A stretch of 64,000 nucleotides of DNA from Tuctoria greenei (GCA_036927565.1 JAYESD010000011.1:98989178-99053177); one strand, 5' to 3'; shown: positions 32,919-45,734, counted from the first letter of the stretch. The notes: generated from the letters alone by a model not told the origin. Translations and numbers: made by a program.

Positions 32919-34490
32919 GTAATATCTTCTGTTCTTAGTTGGCAGAATACATTTGTTTTTGACAGCTGGATTAAATTTGGCATGAACAGATATCCCCATT
33001 TAGTTTTTCTTGTTTTTGATGTGAGTTATTGTCAATTCATAGTAGTTGAACATGCAAATGGATTGGAACTGAACATGTAGCCAAATAAACTACTTTTCCA
33101 TGCTTATATGATGTTTTTCCTTCAACTAATTCAAGATCGGCCGTGATACATGCAGTTGCAGTCTATAGATTGCTGTTGTCGTAAGGACAGTGCAAATTTG
33201 TATCAAGCAAATGCAAGTTAACATGTTTAAAACTGAGAATGTAAATTGTAACCTTTGACTTGTTTCCTAAAGTCTGAATGTCATGACTTGAACTCTGTAT
33301 ATGCCAATGGTCATTGCCTTTAGAAATTCCAAAGACATTCATAAGACATATGATGTTTTCAAGAACATTCTATTAGAGTATGTATTGTGTTAGTCATGGG
33401 TATTTTGGTCATTAGGTTTAGGGCCCTTGCCTCTCAAGTCTTATAACCTATATGTACCCTTTAACACATCAATGGAAATGAACTATTTCCTTCCAATTCA
33501 TTCAATTATATGATTTTAATTGAATTATTATTATGTCCCTATTTTTAAGTCAAATAATACGACTTCTTTGATCGTTTGAAGTTTCACTGCGAGTGTAAGC
33601 GTTGTCCATGTCGGTAATTTATTTTCGGTTTCAGTTTGAATTGTTCTGTTCATTCTTCTCTGCAAATAATTGGATATAGAATTTTTGGCCTTCTATCTTT
33701 GTAAGTGCCTCAGAAATGTTTGTCAAATTAGTGTATCATGAATATTTCATCTATCCTTACCCTGACACGTGTTTCTCTCTTTATCTTTGTACCATAGTAC
33801 AACGGTTGGAGTTCTTTGGCACTTGGTTGATACCAAGTATTCCGGTAACAATTAGGTTATCAGCACTGTGTTTATTTGTTTGGTGGCAACTTTTTATTAA
33901 ATGTTCCCTCTCTCACTATCCAAAAGATGTTAGTTCCTTTAGATTAGTGCTTCATATGCAGTCAGTAGGAAACAATATTTTCTGTTGATTTTTTCTCAAA
34001 GTGTGGTCGTTCATTGATACACACTTGAGCAGTGGTCCTAATTATCCGGTGTGAAAGATGACTTGCTTCAGAATACTTTAACCACCTTGTGTTGAGCAGT
34101 GATGTACTTATTATTCACTGCCAAAGAAGTACGGCATGTCCAAGAATCTTATATTTTTTATTTTAAAATTTTCTATGATCTACATTTTTAAATGTATGTT
34201 TCCTGATGAAAGGAATACTTAGTTTTATATGAGAAATAAATAAGTAATGGTCTGTAAAATACTGCTAGCTGATGTAGACAGGATACAGGGCAACCCGACT
34301 CAAATCCACGTCGGAACGTAAGATTCCCAAATACGTAATCAGATAAAGGATTAGCACCGCGTGGATTGGGTGGGAGACATGGATCAACCCAACCCACAGA
34401 TGGACACATCACACGTGGATGCCCATCCCTAGCCGTCAAACGAAGCCAGAGGCCATCCCTAGCCGTCAAACGAAGCCAGAGGAAGCCACC
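32919..34490. other. Unassigned non-coding stretch
   Basis: AT-rich sequence without a supportable gene. The longest frame (33716-33988, 90 codons) has no recognisable domain. Around 33390-33480 the phrases resemble the middle of a copia LTR, but no ends are seen. A 30 bp direct duplication (CCATCCCTAGCCGTCAAACG and its continuation) lies at about 34421-34481. Confidence 0.4.
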
Positions 34491-34496
34491 ATCTTT

Positions 34497-35400
34497 ATTT
34501 TTTTTTTAAAGGCGGCAGATGTCATTTTCATTAAAGAAGGAGCAAATTGTATATAGGATTAAAACTTAAAAAAGAGGACAACATAAGTGGGGCGCACAAA
34601 ACTTAAGAAAGAGGACAACATAAGTGGGGCGCACAACTTTTGTTGTGCAGACCCAAGCAAAAGCAGGAGTAAAGCTCAGTGAGCAAGAGCTACAACTGCA
34701 ACTGTGAGCATGGGCTGAGCCTATTGTGCGCACTGAGGACAAAGTCGAAATCCTCCTTGACGAGGTTGGCAACTGCTATGATCGCACGGTCTTCTCCTTG
34801 GAAAATCAAAGATTCCGAGCTTTTCAAATGTTCCACCAAGAATACAGTGCAATCCCCATGACTTCCTTGTCTTTGGGCGATAATCGACTAATTTCTGAAA
34901 TGCAGTATGCAACCAAAGGCCTCGCAAGAGTGTCCGGGAGCATGTTTGAGATGTTGAACCAGGTTGCCACTTGTGTCATTACCTGCCGCGCGAAATCGCA
35001 ATGCAGAAGAAGGTGGGCCACATATTTCCGATTCCTGCAAGCACAATGGACACACAACTCTGTTGTCCCACCCTTGCCGCTACAGGTTGTCCACTGTAAG
35101 ATTTTTTCGTGCAGGGCCACCCATGCGAAAAAAGAACCCTCGGTTCAGCTTGTGCAAACCAAAGAGTGGGAGCCAGCAAGGCGGAGAATGATCCTTGAAA
35201 CTGAACTTTATATGCACTCTTGTTGTCCACCTCCAGCTAATATCATCATCTTCTGCAGTCAAGACGACATCCTGCAATGCCTGCCAAAGTAGCAAAAACT
35301 CAGTGATCTCCTGGCTTGAGGAGATACCCGTAATCTTTAAACTTCGATGAGATATGAACGTCCATGAAATAACCTCTGATTTCAGTTCACTGAAAAACAG
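34497..35400 (-). pseudogene. 3' fragment of a second LINE (zinc-binding RT module)
   Basis: On the minus strand, reading from 35400 down, the sequence gives EFLLLWQALQDVVLTAEDDD, ISWRWTT, KSAYKVQFQGSFS, a frame-shifted GLHKLNRGFFF block, then ALHEKIL and HLLLHCDFARQVMTQVATWF (about 35040-34950). This is the zf-RVT region at the C-terminus of plant LINE ORF2. A run of A on the minus strand (T-run at about 34497-34508) marks the 3' end. A ~38 bp tandem duplication lies in its 3' UTR (34564-34640). At least three frameshifts are present. Its 5' side blends into unassigned sequence near 35400. Confidence 0.8.
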
Positions 35401-35513
35401 CATTTATTACTCAAAAAAAGTGAATCACAACAGCACCTACAAGATGCCTGCCCATGACGAGTTGCACTGATGTCGCCCCTGATACGAGCATGGCCAAGCC
35501 AAGAGGAGACAAG
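35401..35513. other. Short unassigned flank left of CACTA-1
   Basis: About 110 bp ending in the AAG target duplication; no feature recognised. Confidence 0.35.
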
Positions 35514-36368
35514 CACTACAGGAATCGGGCAAACAAGTATCGGGAAAAATAAAATCGTTGGAGCCATCGACCTTGACTGGTATAAGGCCGTTGGTTTTGT
35601 GGAACCGATGACAAAAAGAGTATAAACGTCGGCCATGTTGTTTCGGCCGACGGCTCTAAGTGTATTCGTCGGTTTCTGCTACACGGCCTACGGCTATATG
35701 GTGGGCTCAACGCGTACGAAACCCTCCTCTCGCACCCAAATATTAAAGGCGTGGGTGTACTGCCCGGGCCCAACGGACATACTTTAAAGGTGTCGGCACC
35801 AGTCTTAAGGCCGACGGCCATAACGTGGGCCCGGTGCGCCCCTGAAACAACGTCTCCTGCCCGCACCATAAAGCTGTCGGCGGCCTGGTCGAACGGCACC
35901 ATAAGGAACTTATGCCTGTCAGTTTATGTGGAGGCCGACGGCCATAGGCAGGTATGCCCTTCCGAAACTGTGGAGGCCGACAGCCATAAGGGCATAGGTG
36001 CGTCGGTAACCGAGGCCTCCTGACAGCCATAAGAGCATAGGTGTATCGGTAACCGAGGCCCCCCGAAGGCTTTAAGGCGCCTTAAAGGTGTCGGTCCCGC
36101 AGCCCGACAACTTTATGGTAGTATGCTCGGCGGGGCACGTGGGTCGACGGCCATACTTGGTTTAGCCAACATTAGCATTGGTCTGCTGCCACCGACGGCT
36201 TTAAGCCTTTATGAACGTCGGTACCGACGGCCATAAATCGTAAGAACGTCGACTTTTGCTCGTCAGCTAAGACCGTCGATTAACCAACGCGCATAATATA
36301 TGGACGTCGGCCTAAGGAGCTTACCGACGGCTACATGGCCGACATTTCTTCCGTCGATTCCTGTAGTG
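35514..36368. mobile_element. Non-autonomous CACTA element (CACTA-1, 855 bp)
   Basis: It starts CACTACAGGAATCG and ends CGATTCCTGTAGTG, a perfect 14 bp inverted repeat. It is flanked by the 3 bp duplication AAG (35511-35513 and 36369-36371), the CACTA superfamily signature. Subterminal repeats fill it: variants of CCGACGGCCATAA or CCGACGGCTTTAA, and the inverse ATA/TAAGGCCGTCGG, at about ten sites including 35590, 35655, 35812, 35935, 35975, 36190 and 36225. No transposase is encoded, so it would depend on an autonomous relative that recognises these repeats. Confidence 0.95.
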
Positions 36369-36698
36369 AAGCGAGCGGAGAGCATGTCCTTACGATGGTG
36401 GTCGGCTTGTGCGGACACAAAGGTAGGCGCCAGCACCGCGTACTGGTTTGCGAGCTTTTGCAGCAAGCAGCGGCGTGCTCCGAGCGTGGTGCCCGGTCAA
36501 CCAACGGTCGTGGAATGTTTCGTCTAGAGGCAAGAGCTCGTCCGTGGCGCCGCCCTCCATGGCTGCATGTCTATGGCTCCAAGCGCGGACAAGCTCTCCC
36601 ATGTAGCACCTGCCTGACCAAGCACCTTGGAGCCGCGCTGTTGCCAGCGCCAAGCGCCGACTGAGAGACGAGACCGCAGGCTGCTGTATACAAAGCAA
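36369..36698. other. GC-rich unassigned flank between CACTA-1 and MULE-B
   Basis: A minus-strand frame of 102 codons (36390-36698) is open across most of it but shows no known domain. It is Ala/Arg/His/Ser-rich as GC-rich DNA tends to be. It may be the remains of a host exon cut by CACTA-1 on one side and MULE-B on the other. Confidence 0.3.
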
Positions 36699-36852
36699 GG
36701 AATTTTTATATTATTAGCCGATTTTTTAATGTTTTAATACTAATAGTCGACGAATTTTTTTTCAAAAGTAGCCAACTAATCGCACTATGGTTTGGCGAGT
36801 CGTCAAGCAGATGTGCGTATTACACACATGAACAAGCCACGTAGGACACAAT
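36699..36852 (+). repeat. Left TIR of MULE-B
   Basis: Inverted partner of 45886-46040, with several small indels. It includes the GGCGAGTCG phrase, which recurs further in at about 36895-36960 and 38290-38310 (GACTCGCCA, GCGAGTAGCC). The subterminal region therefore seems to carry extra copies. Confidence 0.8.
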
Positions 36853-37030
36853 GGTGGCGCTGTTAGTGGGCCCTGCATGTCGTGATGCCGGATGGCGACT
36901 CGCCAATCTGGATGGCGACTCACTTATCTAACAGGCAAGTTGCACTACCAAAAAGCGACTCGCCAACTAGGAAATAAAAAAATGAAGCGGTATCATGTGT
37001 ATATACTGGTTTTTAGGTCATGTTTATCAT

Positions 37031-37032
<2 letters not shown>

Positions 37033-37121
<89 letters not shown>
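37033..37121. repeat. (TA)n(TG)n microsatellite
   Basis: About 22 TA units followed by about 22 TG units, uninterrupted apart from the TCTG junction at 37076-37080. It lies in the non-coding 3' part of MULE-B. Confidence 0.95.
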
Positions 37122-37126
<5 letters not shown>

Positions 37127-37445
37127 CAATTTTGGATATAAGTATTAAAATAGAGAGTACCATAATACGAAGAAAAATTTTGTGACATTAAAAGATCTCA
37201 AGATATTGATCATATTAAAAAAACTCGACGACTACAAAAACAAAAATTATAGAGTTTAAAAAATAGGTGTAAGTTCTATGTCTCTCTACTACTACGCTAC
37301 ACAAGGCAAAGCCTACTTATTTAAGAACGAAAACTCAAATTTTGCGATACATATGATGTGTGTATGTTGCATTAAACATGTGATGCATATCTGCTCCTAA
37401 CACACCTTAGTTGAATTTAAAGCTGAGCATGGTTTACCCATGTTG

Positions 37446-38040
37446 CTACTGAGTGCAACGGGGGTATTTTCCCTTACGCAAAGCATTCGGTTCGACTTCC
37501 CTTGCGCGATGATCTCTCTCACGCATGCATTCTCGCTCAGCCTCTCGTGCCTCTGCTGTGATGCGTTCCTCCTCTTGTTCCTTGCGACGACACTCTTCGA
37601 ACCATTGTCGAATTTCTTCATGCTTCTTGAGACAACGCTCCTCCTGTTGAGCTCTATTCCTCCTCTCTTGCTCTATTCTTTCATCCCACTCGCGGTTGTG
37701 AAAGAACTTCTGTGCCGCAACTTGAGCTTTTCTTGAACGTACTCGACATCTTCTGGCGATTGTTCTTGGTCGATGTAGTTTCTGAACTCGCAAATAGGTG
37801 ACTGCACAATTATTTTGTGCAAAAGGTTAGAATATATAACATTCATAAAATCAGGAATAATTTTGCATATCACCTGTTTTCTACTATCTAGAAGAAACGG
37901 GTATGTCCTATGAGGAGAATTGTACTCGTAGTTGTTGCACTTCCAAAGTTGACAACGATAAGAGTTACCAAATCGAAAATCTATAACAAACCTATAATCA
38001 GTGCGACAGAAACACATTGGAGGATGTAATCCCTTAGGGA
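37446..38040 (-). pseudogene. MULE-B gene 4: GRF-like zinc finger plus coiled coil
   Basis: Exon 1 (from about 38040, ATG at 38017, to donor AG|GTGATA at 37874/37873) begins PPMCFCRTDYR and has a WKCNNYEYNSP block, like the Cys pattern of GRF zinc fingers. Exon 2 starts at 37801 after a CAG acceptor with PICEFRNYIDQE. After a frameshift near 37700 it becomes a long charged helix rich in Glu/Arg/Lys (ERIEQERRNRAQQEERC and on), ending ALRKGKYPRCTQ with a stop at 37446-37448. I recognise this layout (PPxCxCG, central D-W-I, coiled coil, GKWPRCTQ end) from unnamed transposon-linked grass proteins. Function unknown; nucleic-acid binding is a guess from the zinc finger. Confidence 0.65.
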
Positions 38041-38494
38041 TTTGAACCTTTTCTTTATTTTTGCGCGGTGAGAACGCTCACCTATGGTACTGAGGTATAT
38101 CAAATGGTTGTAGTGAGTGTGTGTGTTGAAGCTGGTAACGGACTGAGTGTGATATAGAGAAACGGATGATGGTTTATGGACTTAGTGTAGGAGAAATTTT
38201 GTCCCTAAAATGGGTAAGTGTGAACTGACATTTCACATGGGCTTTTGTCGTCTTTTAGGTGGATAAGATTCATCTGACAAGATTCGTCTGACAAGTCGCA
38301 TAGTTGTATGGCGAGTAGCCAAGTAGGAAGGCGACATGATTATTTTATTATTATTTTGAATATTACAAAGTTATGGTAATATGAGAGGCGAAACATAAAG
38401 TAGAGTGTGCAGCATATTTGTTAAACATACTTGTCTTGTGAAACATACTTGTGATACTTATATGAGAGGCGAAACATATTTTGCTACTCGGTTA
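38041..38494. other. Spacer between MULE-B genes 3 and 4
   Basis: AT-rich non-coding sequence with a few GCGAGT/GACTCGCC phrases resembling the TIR (about 38290-38325). The plus-strand frame 38405-38791 (128 codons) is the antisense shadow of gene 3. Confidence 0.4.
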
Positions 38495-39003
38495 TTACTT
38501 GTGATGTGGGCAGTTGTAAGACATGTTATTGCAAATGATGTTAGCATCCTCATTATTCGTTTGACTTGTACCACGATAATACTCCATTTGTTGAAATTCC
38601 ATTTCGGCTACTTCACCCACCAAATATTGATTGCGATGTTGTACATGTTGAATGTACTCTCGAGTTGTCTTAATCGGTGGTGGATCAACCTAGAGTGTAT
38701 ATCCATAATTTTTATCATCATAGTAACACTAAAACCAAAAGTATTGTTATTAAAACTGCATATATTAAAAATTTCTAAAAAGGATATCTAATATTTACTC
38801 CACCAACAGGTCAATGGAAGAAACGATGACCGTTGTCGTCTCCTCCATCCATCATTTGCACAACACAATCAAGGTAACAATGACACTTAGGCCACTCCTG
38901 TTTGCTGCCACCGTACGGTCGTACAAGATGAAACGCCAAAATAACTCTTGGTAAAAAGTGGGAACTCATCTAATGTTGGTTCGTACCAAGTTGGACCTCC
39001 CAT
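38495..39003 (-). pseudogene. MULE-B gene 3: GRF zinc-finger protein
   Basis: From the ATG at 39003 the frame reads MGGPTWYEPTLDEFPLFTKS. It shifts frame near 38915 and continues WPKCHCYLDCVVQMMDGGDD and GHRFFH. Here the GRF pattern (C-x-C...F-F-x-C-P) has its last cysteine replaced by TGA. After a probable intron the frame resumes at about 38690 with VDPPPIKTTREYIQHVQHRN and ends in NCPHHK with a stop at 38495-38497. The order (GG-P-x-Y/W motif, D-E-F-P, GRF finger, VDPPP-I, short coiled coil, C-H-K end) matches a family of unnamed grass proteins I associate with transposons. A minus-strand TATA box lies upstream at 39158-39165. Confidence 0.65.
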
Positions 39004-39157
39004 CAAGTAATTCTGATGGCACTGCTCTAGAGTTTCCACATGCTCGTCTACAATGACTTGTACTCACCATTGTTTTACCTCCACGCCTACCACAGCATCT
39101 ACTTACCATTGTTTTTTATCACTTGGGTGAAGAACACAACTACTCACGGGTAGTCGT

Positions 39158-39165
39158 ATTTATAG
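39158..39165 (-). promoter_or_regulatory. Candidate TATA box for MULE-B gene 3
   Basis: TATAAATA on the minus strand, about 155 bp before the ATG at 39003 and about 40 bp before two nearer ATGs whose sequence reads ATGGTAAG or ATGGTGAG and so could also be donor sites. It suggests that gene 3 has its own promoter. Confidence 0.4.
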
Positions 39166-39527
39166 AGGGCGAACGTTGATAATAATAATATTTTAATATG
39201 GACAGGACAATGAGTGATGTGGTGTGAACCACTTTATGATTGATGTGGACAATACACTGATCGTATTGATCGTCACTATTTTTCTTTGTAGATTTTGTTG
39301 ACAACTCGTACATCGCATGTATATTATATTTTGTCTTTCTATATCACAGAATCTTTCATAATGGCCATATCGACAATGTAAGGCATTGCAAGATAATGTG
39401 AATAATAATATGAGATAAACAAAATCATTCATAAGCAACATCGTTCATAAGCAAAGTAACACATAATGGTCCATAATACATAGTCCAAAAGTACATAATA
39501 GTAATACATAAATATCGTAACTGGCAG

Positions 39528-41989
39528 CTACTCGTGTCTACCACAGTTAGGGCCCCTAGGTGTTCGATGCCTCACGTGGTCCATATTGTACGTGTAGAAG
39601 TCTGGAGGACTACTGTTCCTAACAGGGCGTTTTGGAGGGGCAGGCGTGGTAAACGGATCCTGAGAGGGTTGTGTCGGCGGTGGCGGAGCATCCGCTAACT
39701 GCATCCTCTACGACTAAGCTCTGCCAATCCTAGGTATCTGGGGCGAGATCTCTCATGGTGCGGCCTCGGATCCATAGTCGCTAGATGACATACCTGCAAT
39801 ATTAGAGTAAGTATGAATGAACACTTAAATAAATGAAATGAATTAAAATAAATTAAATGTCATACCATGATACCAAGTAGATGGTCCATTGTCAGCAACA
39901 GGAGAGGGTGGAGGACGATAGTGGGATGTGGACGGTGCAGCCTCATCAAAAGCAACGACAAGTGTACGACATGGATGGTCCTACAATGACAAAAGTAAAT
40001 GTTACTAACTATATATGTAAGAATATGAATTCTGAATTTATTAAAAATATCTTACCAACAGGGTGCAGTGGTCAGACAGGCCGAGCTGAAGTCGAAGGGC
40101 GTGGAGTTGAAGCCGAAGGACGTGGTGGGGGAGGTCCAGTGTACCTGGGCTGCTGCACAATGGTGTCCTGATGGAAAGAATGTGTGCACGACAAATACTT
40201 GGTCGCATTTTTTATCATATTGTTCACCTTCTTTAGCGTATGGACCAACTCAGACGACTCCACGTGTAACCCATGAGACACTCTGTCTAACACTGCAACA
40301 GACTTATAATCTGCATCGCGCAACACATCGTGCTGCAAAAAAAGAAATGAAGTGTTACTAAATTATCGATCTGTAAGTAAAGTAGATAATGTGATGCAAA
40401 ATTGGAATTTTTTGTTACCGCTATGAAGGTTTCACGCTCTCGATGTCCTGGATACGTGTCCCGCATAGAAGGAACGTGCGCCGCCGGGTTCATTGGTGCA
40501 TACGTGACTCTGGTTCGTGTACGAGGAATGTACCACCATAGGTACTCCACATACCCCCGAATCGTGAAAGCACATGTATCATCAATTATGTCGTCCAGTG
40601 CCACTGTCCATCGCTGCACCCATGGCTCCATACGAGGCCAGTAAACCGCAATAGCATGAACCTTACGCGAGTACCTGCATATGTCAAATGAAGTCAAAAA
40701 TCATGAATACAAAAATTGAATTTGTATTTGTAAAAGAAAACTTACTCATGATATTCCTTCAGAACAGGAAGACTTCTAGGCACCGGGAACGGTTGCTCAT
40801 GACCAAACAAACGTATGACCCGATGTACTGAGTACTCCTCCACGTAGACGTCAAACACGAGACTTCTCCGTGTCCACAAGTGGTCAAGTCTCGTGTGCAC
40901 AACATAGACAACCCACACGGCGCTCACTCTGAAACAGCCGCAGGAGAGTACGGTCTCCAAATGACATCTTCATCGTCACATAAGCGATCGTATTCTTTGG
41001 CAAAGTGTAGATATATCCAGTGTGCCTGCATAGTACTCCATGAATGCTGCATAACACAAAATCGATGTTACTTAAAAATAATTCAATATAGGAAAATGAA
41101 ATGATAAAAAACATTAATAAAATGCACCATGCTTCGACACCAAAGTGTACCCATCGTCGGAGCATCCACTTCATTCTCCCCGTAATAAGACTGCTCGTAC
41201 GAATTTCGATTTACCTTCGATCGACCAATCGCAAAAAGCTCATATGACCACAAAATCAGATGACGGACAACCTATCAAAATACCACCCTCATTTACCTAC
41301 ATGCAAGGAAAATACAAATTAAAATGTTACTACGATGAACATAGTAAAATAATAGACTAATTTTTATTTTACCTTTGTGCAACCGTCACAAAGGCCACGA
41401 TACGTAGCTGCGAGCATAGCAGAGGCCCAAGAGTATTGTGGGACATCCTCTGGTGTAGCATCTGCAATCTCCCTAGCAGAGTAGATCAGACATTTGTCCA
41501 TTGAGTCTTCATGAGTAGTCGTGAACATCACCCATCCAAACAACCACAACAAGTAGGCCTCCAAATGCCTACACACCGCTGCATCGTCCGCATCAGGGTG
41601 CATGTTTGGCGCCCATAAAAAATGTGTGATTACATTAACATGCAAATACTAAACATACAACTTATAGAAGATGTGAAATTCATTTCGCACGTGCCACTGC
41701 AACAACCACTTCTTAGAGGGTTTGTGGTCCTGGTTCGCCACGATCGTGGGTCCAGCTAACATGTAGAGTGTCATGAGTAGTAAGGAACTACAATACTATA
41801 AAGTATAACCAATTTAGAAATAAAAGCATACCGTGTAATCCATCGATTGTCTATTGTCAGGAACTCGCTAGGAGGCCTACGGCGCAAAGAACCAACCAAC
41901 TAGCCTCGTTTTGCATTGTGGTACGAGCGGTGACGAAAGTCCAACTGAGGGTCCAGTACCTCTGGACAACTGCTCCCTCGTGCAGCCAT
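39528..41989 (-). pseudogene. MULE-B gene 2: plant mobile domain (PMD) protein
   Basis: Splice sites and domain phrases give this exon model (minus strand): 41989-41832 (MAARGSSCPEVLDPQLDFRH), about 41625-41373 (HLEAYLLWLFGWVMFTTTHE, PQYSWASAMLAATYRGL), 41046-40746 (HWIYLHFAKEYDRLCDDEDV, then VEEYSVHRVIRLFGHEQPFP), 40674-40419 (VQRWTVALDDIIDDTCAFTI), 40332-40056, 39980-39866 and 39793-39528 (ends RGPNCGRHE). These phrases match PMD (PF10536) proteins of the transposon-linked, MAIL-like group. Breaks include a TAG in exon 1, loss of the region between exons 1 and 2, a TGA and frameshift in the third exon, and a TGA in the fifth. PMD proteins bear on silencing and genome stability in plants; the role inside a MULE is unknown. 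Confidence 0.8.
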
Positions 41990-42260
41990 ATCTTGAAAAA
42001 TAAAACATAGTCAGTTCTGCAACAATTTAAAATACATAAGAACTGAGTAAATTACAAAACAGCTCATAGGAAGACAAAGTCCTTAAATTAAAACATAATT
42101 TATTACAACATATTACAAGTTCTTAAAATGGTTCAAAATGTTTCACAACATAGCACAAGTTTTGAAAATGGTACATAGTATATCACAACATAGTACAAGA
42201 CCTTAAATTACAAACACCTCAACGAGCAAATCCATCTTGCACATCATGTTCCCTATGTGG

Positions 42261-44960
42261 TCAACGAGGACGAGGACGTTGACCATCTTGAGGAGTCTTC
42301 GAAGGTCCCGCTTCAGCTGCACCAGTAATATTTCTTTGAATGTGATTCTTGTAACTATGACCACTTTCATTACATACACTGCATCTAACTTAAAGTCTTC
42401 TAGTTTCAGACTCATCCATATCATTTCTTAAACGATGAGTCCTACGATGCCCTTGCTTTTGCTTCAACCTTGTAGTATCAGAACCTCTCAGAAAGTTTGG
42501 TCCTAGATGCGTAGTGAAAGATCCATAAATACAAAAACCAAATATCTTAGTGTTCCATGTTGTCTTCAATGTCTATTTTAAGTAGTACTATGAGACATAT
42601 ATCACTAGAGATAACCTCGTTAAAGAACATGCTGCAATCACATGAGAACATGGCCTATGTAATAATTATGCCTTCATGCATATGCATACGCATGATGTAT
42701 CATACAGAATACACTCTTGTATTGTTCTATCCGTATTACCAGAATGTTTGCCCCTGTCTCTACACAAAACTTCAAATTTTTGTTCCACTATTCCAGTCAG
42801 TCTTGCACGATGCAAAGCAGCTTTCTTAATCTTCTGATCCATGTAATCCAAAATATACTTTGAGTAAAGAAGGTTTGAGTCATCAAGAAGACGAGATGCG
42901 TTAGCGAAGCGGACATGGAAATATCTTATAGTCCTATTCATGATCTCTTCTACTATTGCAACCAGTAGTAATCCTCGCAAACCATGGATGACCCAGTTAT
43001 ACACCTATGTTCATAGAATTATATTTTAGTATCATTAATATTCACTTGTATTAGACATTACATGATAATACACACATACCTCAGCTAGATTTGATGTCAT
43101 AATTCCATGATGAGACTCATCTTTATCATACAGCCAAGCACACTTTTCTTTTGGCTCGTTATGAATCCAATTTGAGAAAGATCGGATAGATGATCCCACT
43201 CTACAAACTATATTATGATCATCTGACGAAGACTGCAAAAAAAGTGCTAAAGCTTGAACTTGTTTAGAATTAGAAGCTCTTCCTAATCGTTCCTTTGTTT
43301 GTTTGGTTGTTAACTCATCCAAACGCTGCCACAAAGCTTCAAACTTTCTCTATTGATTCTGACAACATAACCGTTTAAACATGTTCATCAGTTGCTTGTT
43401 CTTAAAGTGACTATAAAAATTGGCACCTATATCTCTTACACCATCTAAATTCTATATCCGGCTACATAATTGAAAGATCACAATAAGGAATTTCGTACTT
43501 CAAATCCATTATAGCTTTCAGTAGCCCAGCATAACGATCATATTCACACAAACATTTTTGCGACCAATGCCAACTATCAGTGTTTTCACTCTCAACAAAT
43601 GCAAGGCAACAGGCAACAATTGATTTATGTCATCCACTGCTATAGCTGTAAGAATTTGCCCTTTGTACTTCCCTATTAGAAAAAGTGTCATCAATGCAAA
43701 GTATTGGTCTGCAATAGTTAAATGCATTTATACATTGACCCGAAGAGAAGAAAGCTCGTTGAATAATCAACTTCCCAAGAATTTTTTGGTTCGGAAGATC
43801 CATAATGTCAATAATGTTCCAATATTTCTCATTCTTATGGTTCCTAGCAATCTTGGCAAATTATCATAAGATGCTTAAAAGGTATCAAATCTCTTCTCTA
43901 TCACCTTTACTTTGGCATTTCAAGCCTTCGAATAACTTATCATGTACTTAAAATCTTTCTCAATGGTGTTGATAATTGGTTTTGGCTCAAAAGCAACATT
44001 ATCCACAACTTGAGATACATGTAATTTGCAATAAACTGCAATGTAAGAGCAGTATTGCACTTCTCAAGTTGTTGCAACTCACAAGTATGATCAGTCAATA
44101 TTGAAAATTTCTAGAGACTGCTCTACTTTTGCGCATATTTGTGCACACGGAACGGGCAGCTTGGAAAAACACATCTCACATCATAAAGTTTTTTTATTAG
44201 ACCTTGAAACTACAAATGATCTTTTCACTGAAAGAGACCAGTATTTAACAGCATCTTTCAATGCTTCGTTAACTTTGTATAAAGATCCTACAGATACGTC
44301 ATTCTTGTTATATTACCATAGAACATGATAACCTTCTGTAATCCTTAAATTGTCAAAATTTTGATTTTTCCATTTTGCAGGTACTGGAACTTCTTCTTCA
44401 TCATGTGAGGAGTCATGTTCAGGGATATTCTCATATCTCTATGTTCCTGAACAATCTGATCAACTAAATGATCTAATTGTTTACCTTCATCTGTTATACT
44501 TGTAGCCTCAATAAGAACATTATTAGGTGCATCTTTGTCTCCTTCATTCTCCAATTCTTCAGCTTCTTCATCGTTACCATCCTCGTCACTATCAATGACC
44601 GTATTAGGTGTCTCATCAATTATCTCTTCCTCTTGTACTTTAAGAAACATAATTAAAGGCCATCCAAATTGAATGGTCCTTTGAGCATAATTCCTCCAAA
44701 CTGTCGTTCCATCCATTCAAGTAACTCTCCATAAAACTGATCACTTCTACCACTAACCACTACATAATATTTCAATTCATATTGTTCCTCATTCAGTCTT
44801 AACATCTGCATTAACCAATTATGAATACCAAATAAGTTTGCTCAGTCGAATTTGGTATTCCTTTCGTGGTGGACCAAAATTTAGATAAGTTCACACCATT
44901 TGAATCATATAGTATCTCCCCATCTCCAAAATAAATTTGAAATAATATCCTATCCGCCAT
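42261..44960 (-). pseudogene. MULE-B gene 1: MURA-type transposase
   Basis: The ATG at 44960 opens MADRILFQIYFGDGEILYDS, the usual MURA start. An acidic linker follows (about 44650-44520). The catalytic MULE domain is seen at about 43740-43560: LCIDDTF, then LIGKYKGQILTAIAVDD and NQLLPVAL, with the first catalytic Asp present. The C-terminal core continues NWIHNEPKEK, GIMTSNLAEV, YNWVIHGLRGL and IKKAALHRAR. The SWIM finger half HRPCSHVIAAC lies near 42630, and a C-terminal knuckle CSVCNESGHSYKNH (about 42385-42345) has His for the last Cys. The stop is at 42261-42263. Many stops and shifts, so inactive. It would bind the TIRs and catalyse excision and insertion in an active relative. Confidence 0.88.
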
Positions 44961-45734
44961 ACCTATTGAACAACGTATGCAGTTAATAAACCATAATTAT
45001 CTTTCAATTATATATTTTTTATGTTTTTAGTTTATTTTATTTTAACATATCTAGTTGATTATATATTTTTCATACACATTTTTTTATTACTTTACAATGT
45101 GTTAACTTAGTTTCTATTAATCGTAAGTTATATTCCACTATTTAATACTAATAAATGATATATATCTATTACTATTAAATAGTAATACTATAAATTATTA
45201 ATATTATAAATATCTATTTTAACTAAATAACATATTATTACTATTAATGCAGCATTATTATGTTGCTAGCATACAACATTTAAAAAACAATATTAAGTAC
45301 TAAAATTATTTATATTAACTATACCAATTACTAAATAATAATTACTACTAATTATAGATGCAATAAAACAATTAATTAATATTACTACTACTACTATTAT
45401 AAATAATATTGTGTACTACTATTACATCACTTAATAAAAAATCACATACTAACACACTAATTACTATATTTTAATTATAGCTAATTACTAATGCAATAAA
45501 AAATTAATTACTATTACTACTAATAAGAATAAAAATATTTTAAATTACTACTAATAACCATAAAACTATTAAAAATTACTACTAATAATATTAATTATTA
45601 ATATTAACGCACTAAATAAATAAGTAAGAAATCACGTACCTTCCCTTCCCTTTCCTTTCCTCCCCTTCCATTCTCTCCTCTCCTCTCCTCTTGGTTGCTA
45701 CCGGCACGCACAGTGAAGCGAAGGCGAGCGTCGG
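44961..45734. other. AT-rich leader of MULE-B transposase
   Basis: From 45000 to 45640 the sequence is almost only A and T with TAA/TAC triplet runs; no ORF. From 45645 to 45705 a CT-rich tract (rc: GA-rich leader) is followed by the TATA box. This looks like intron plus 5' UTR of the transposase gene. Confidence 0.45.

Noticed and set aside
33380..33610. Copia LTR remnant
   Set aside because: A few phrases look LTR-like, but there are no TG/CA ends, no duplication and no partner, so it is not supported.
38405..38791. 128-codon plus-strand ORF
   Set aside because: It is antisense to MULE-B gene 3, whose minus-strand frame carries recognisable motifs; no domain on the plus strand.
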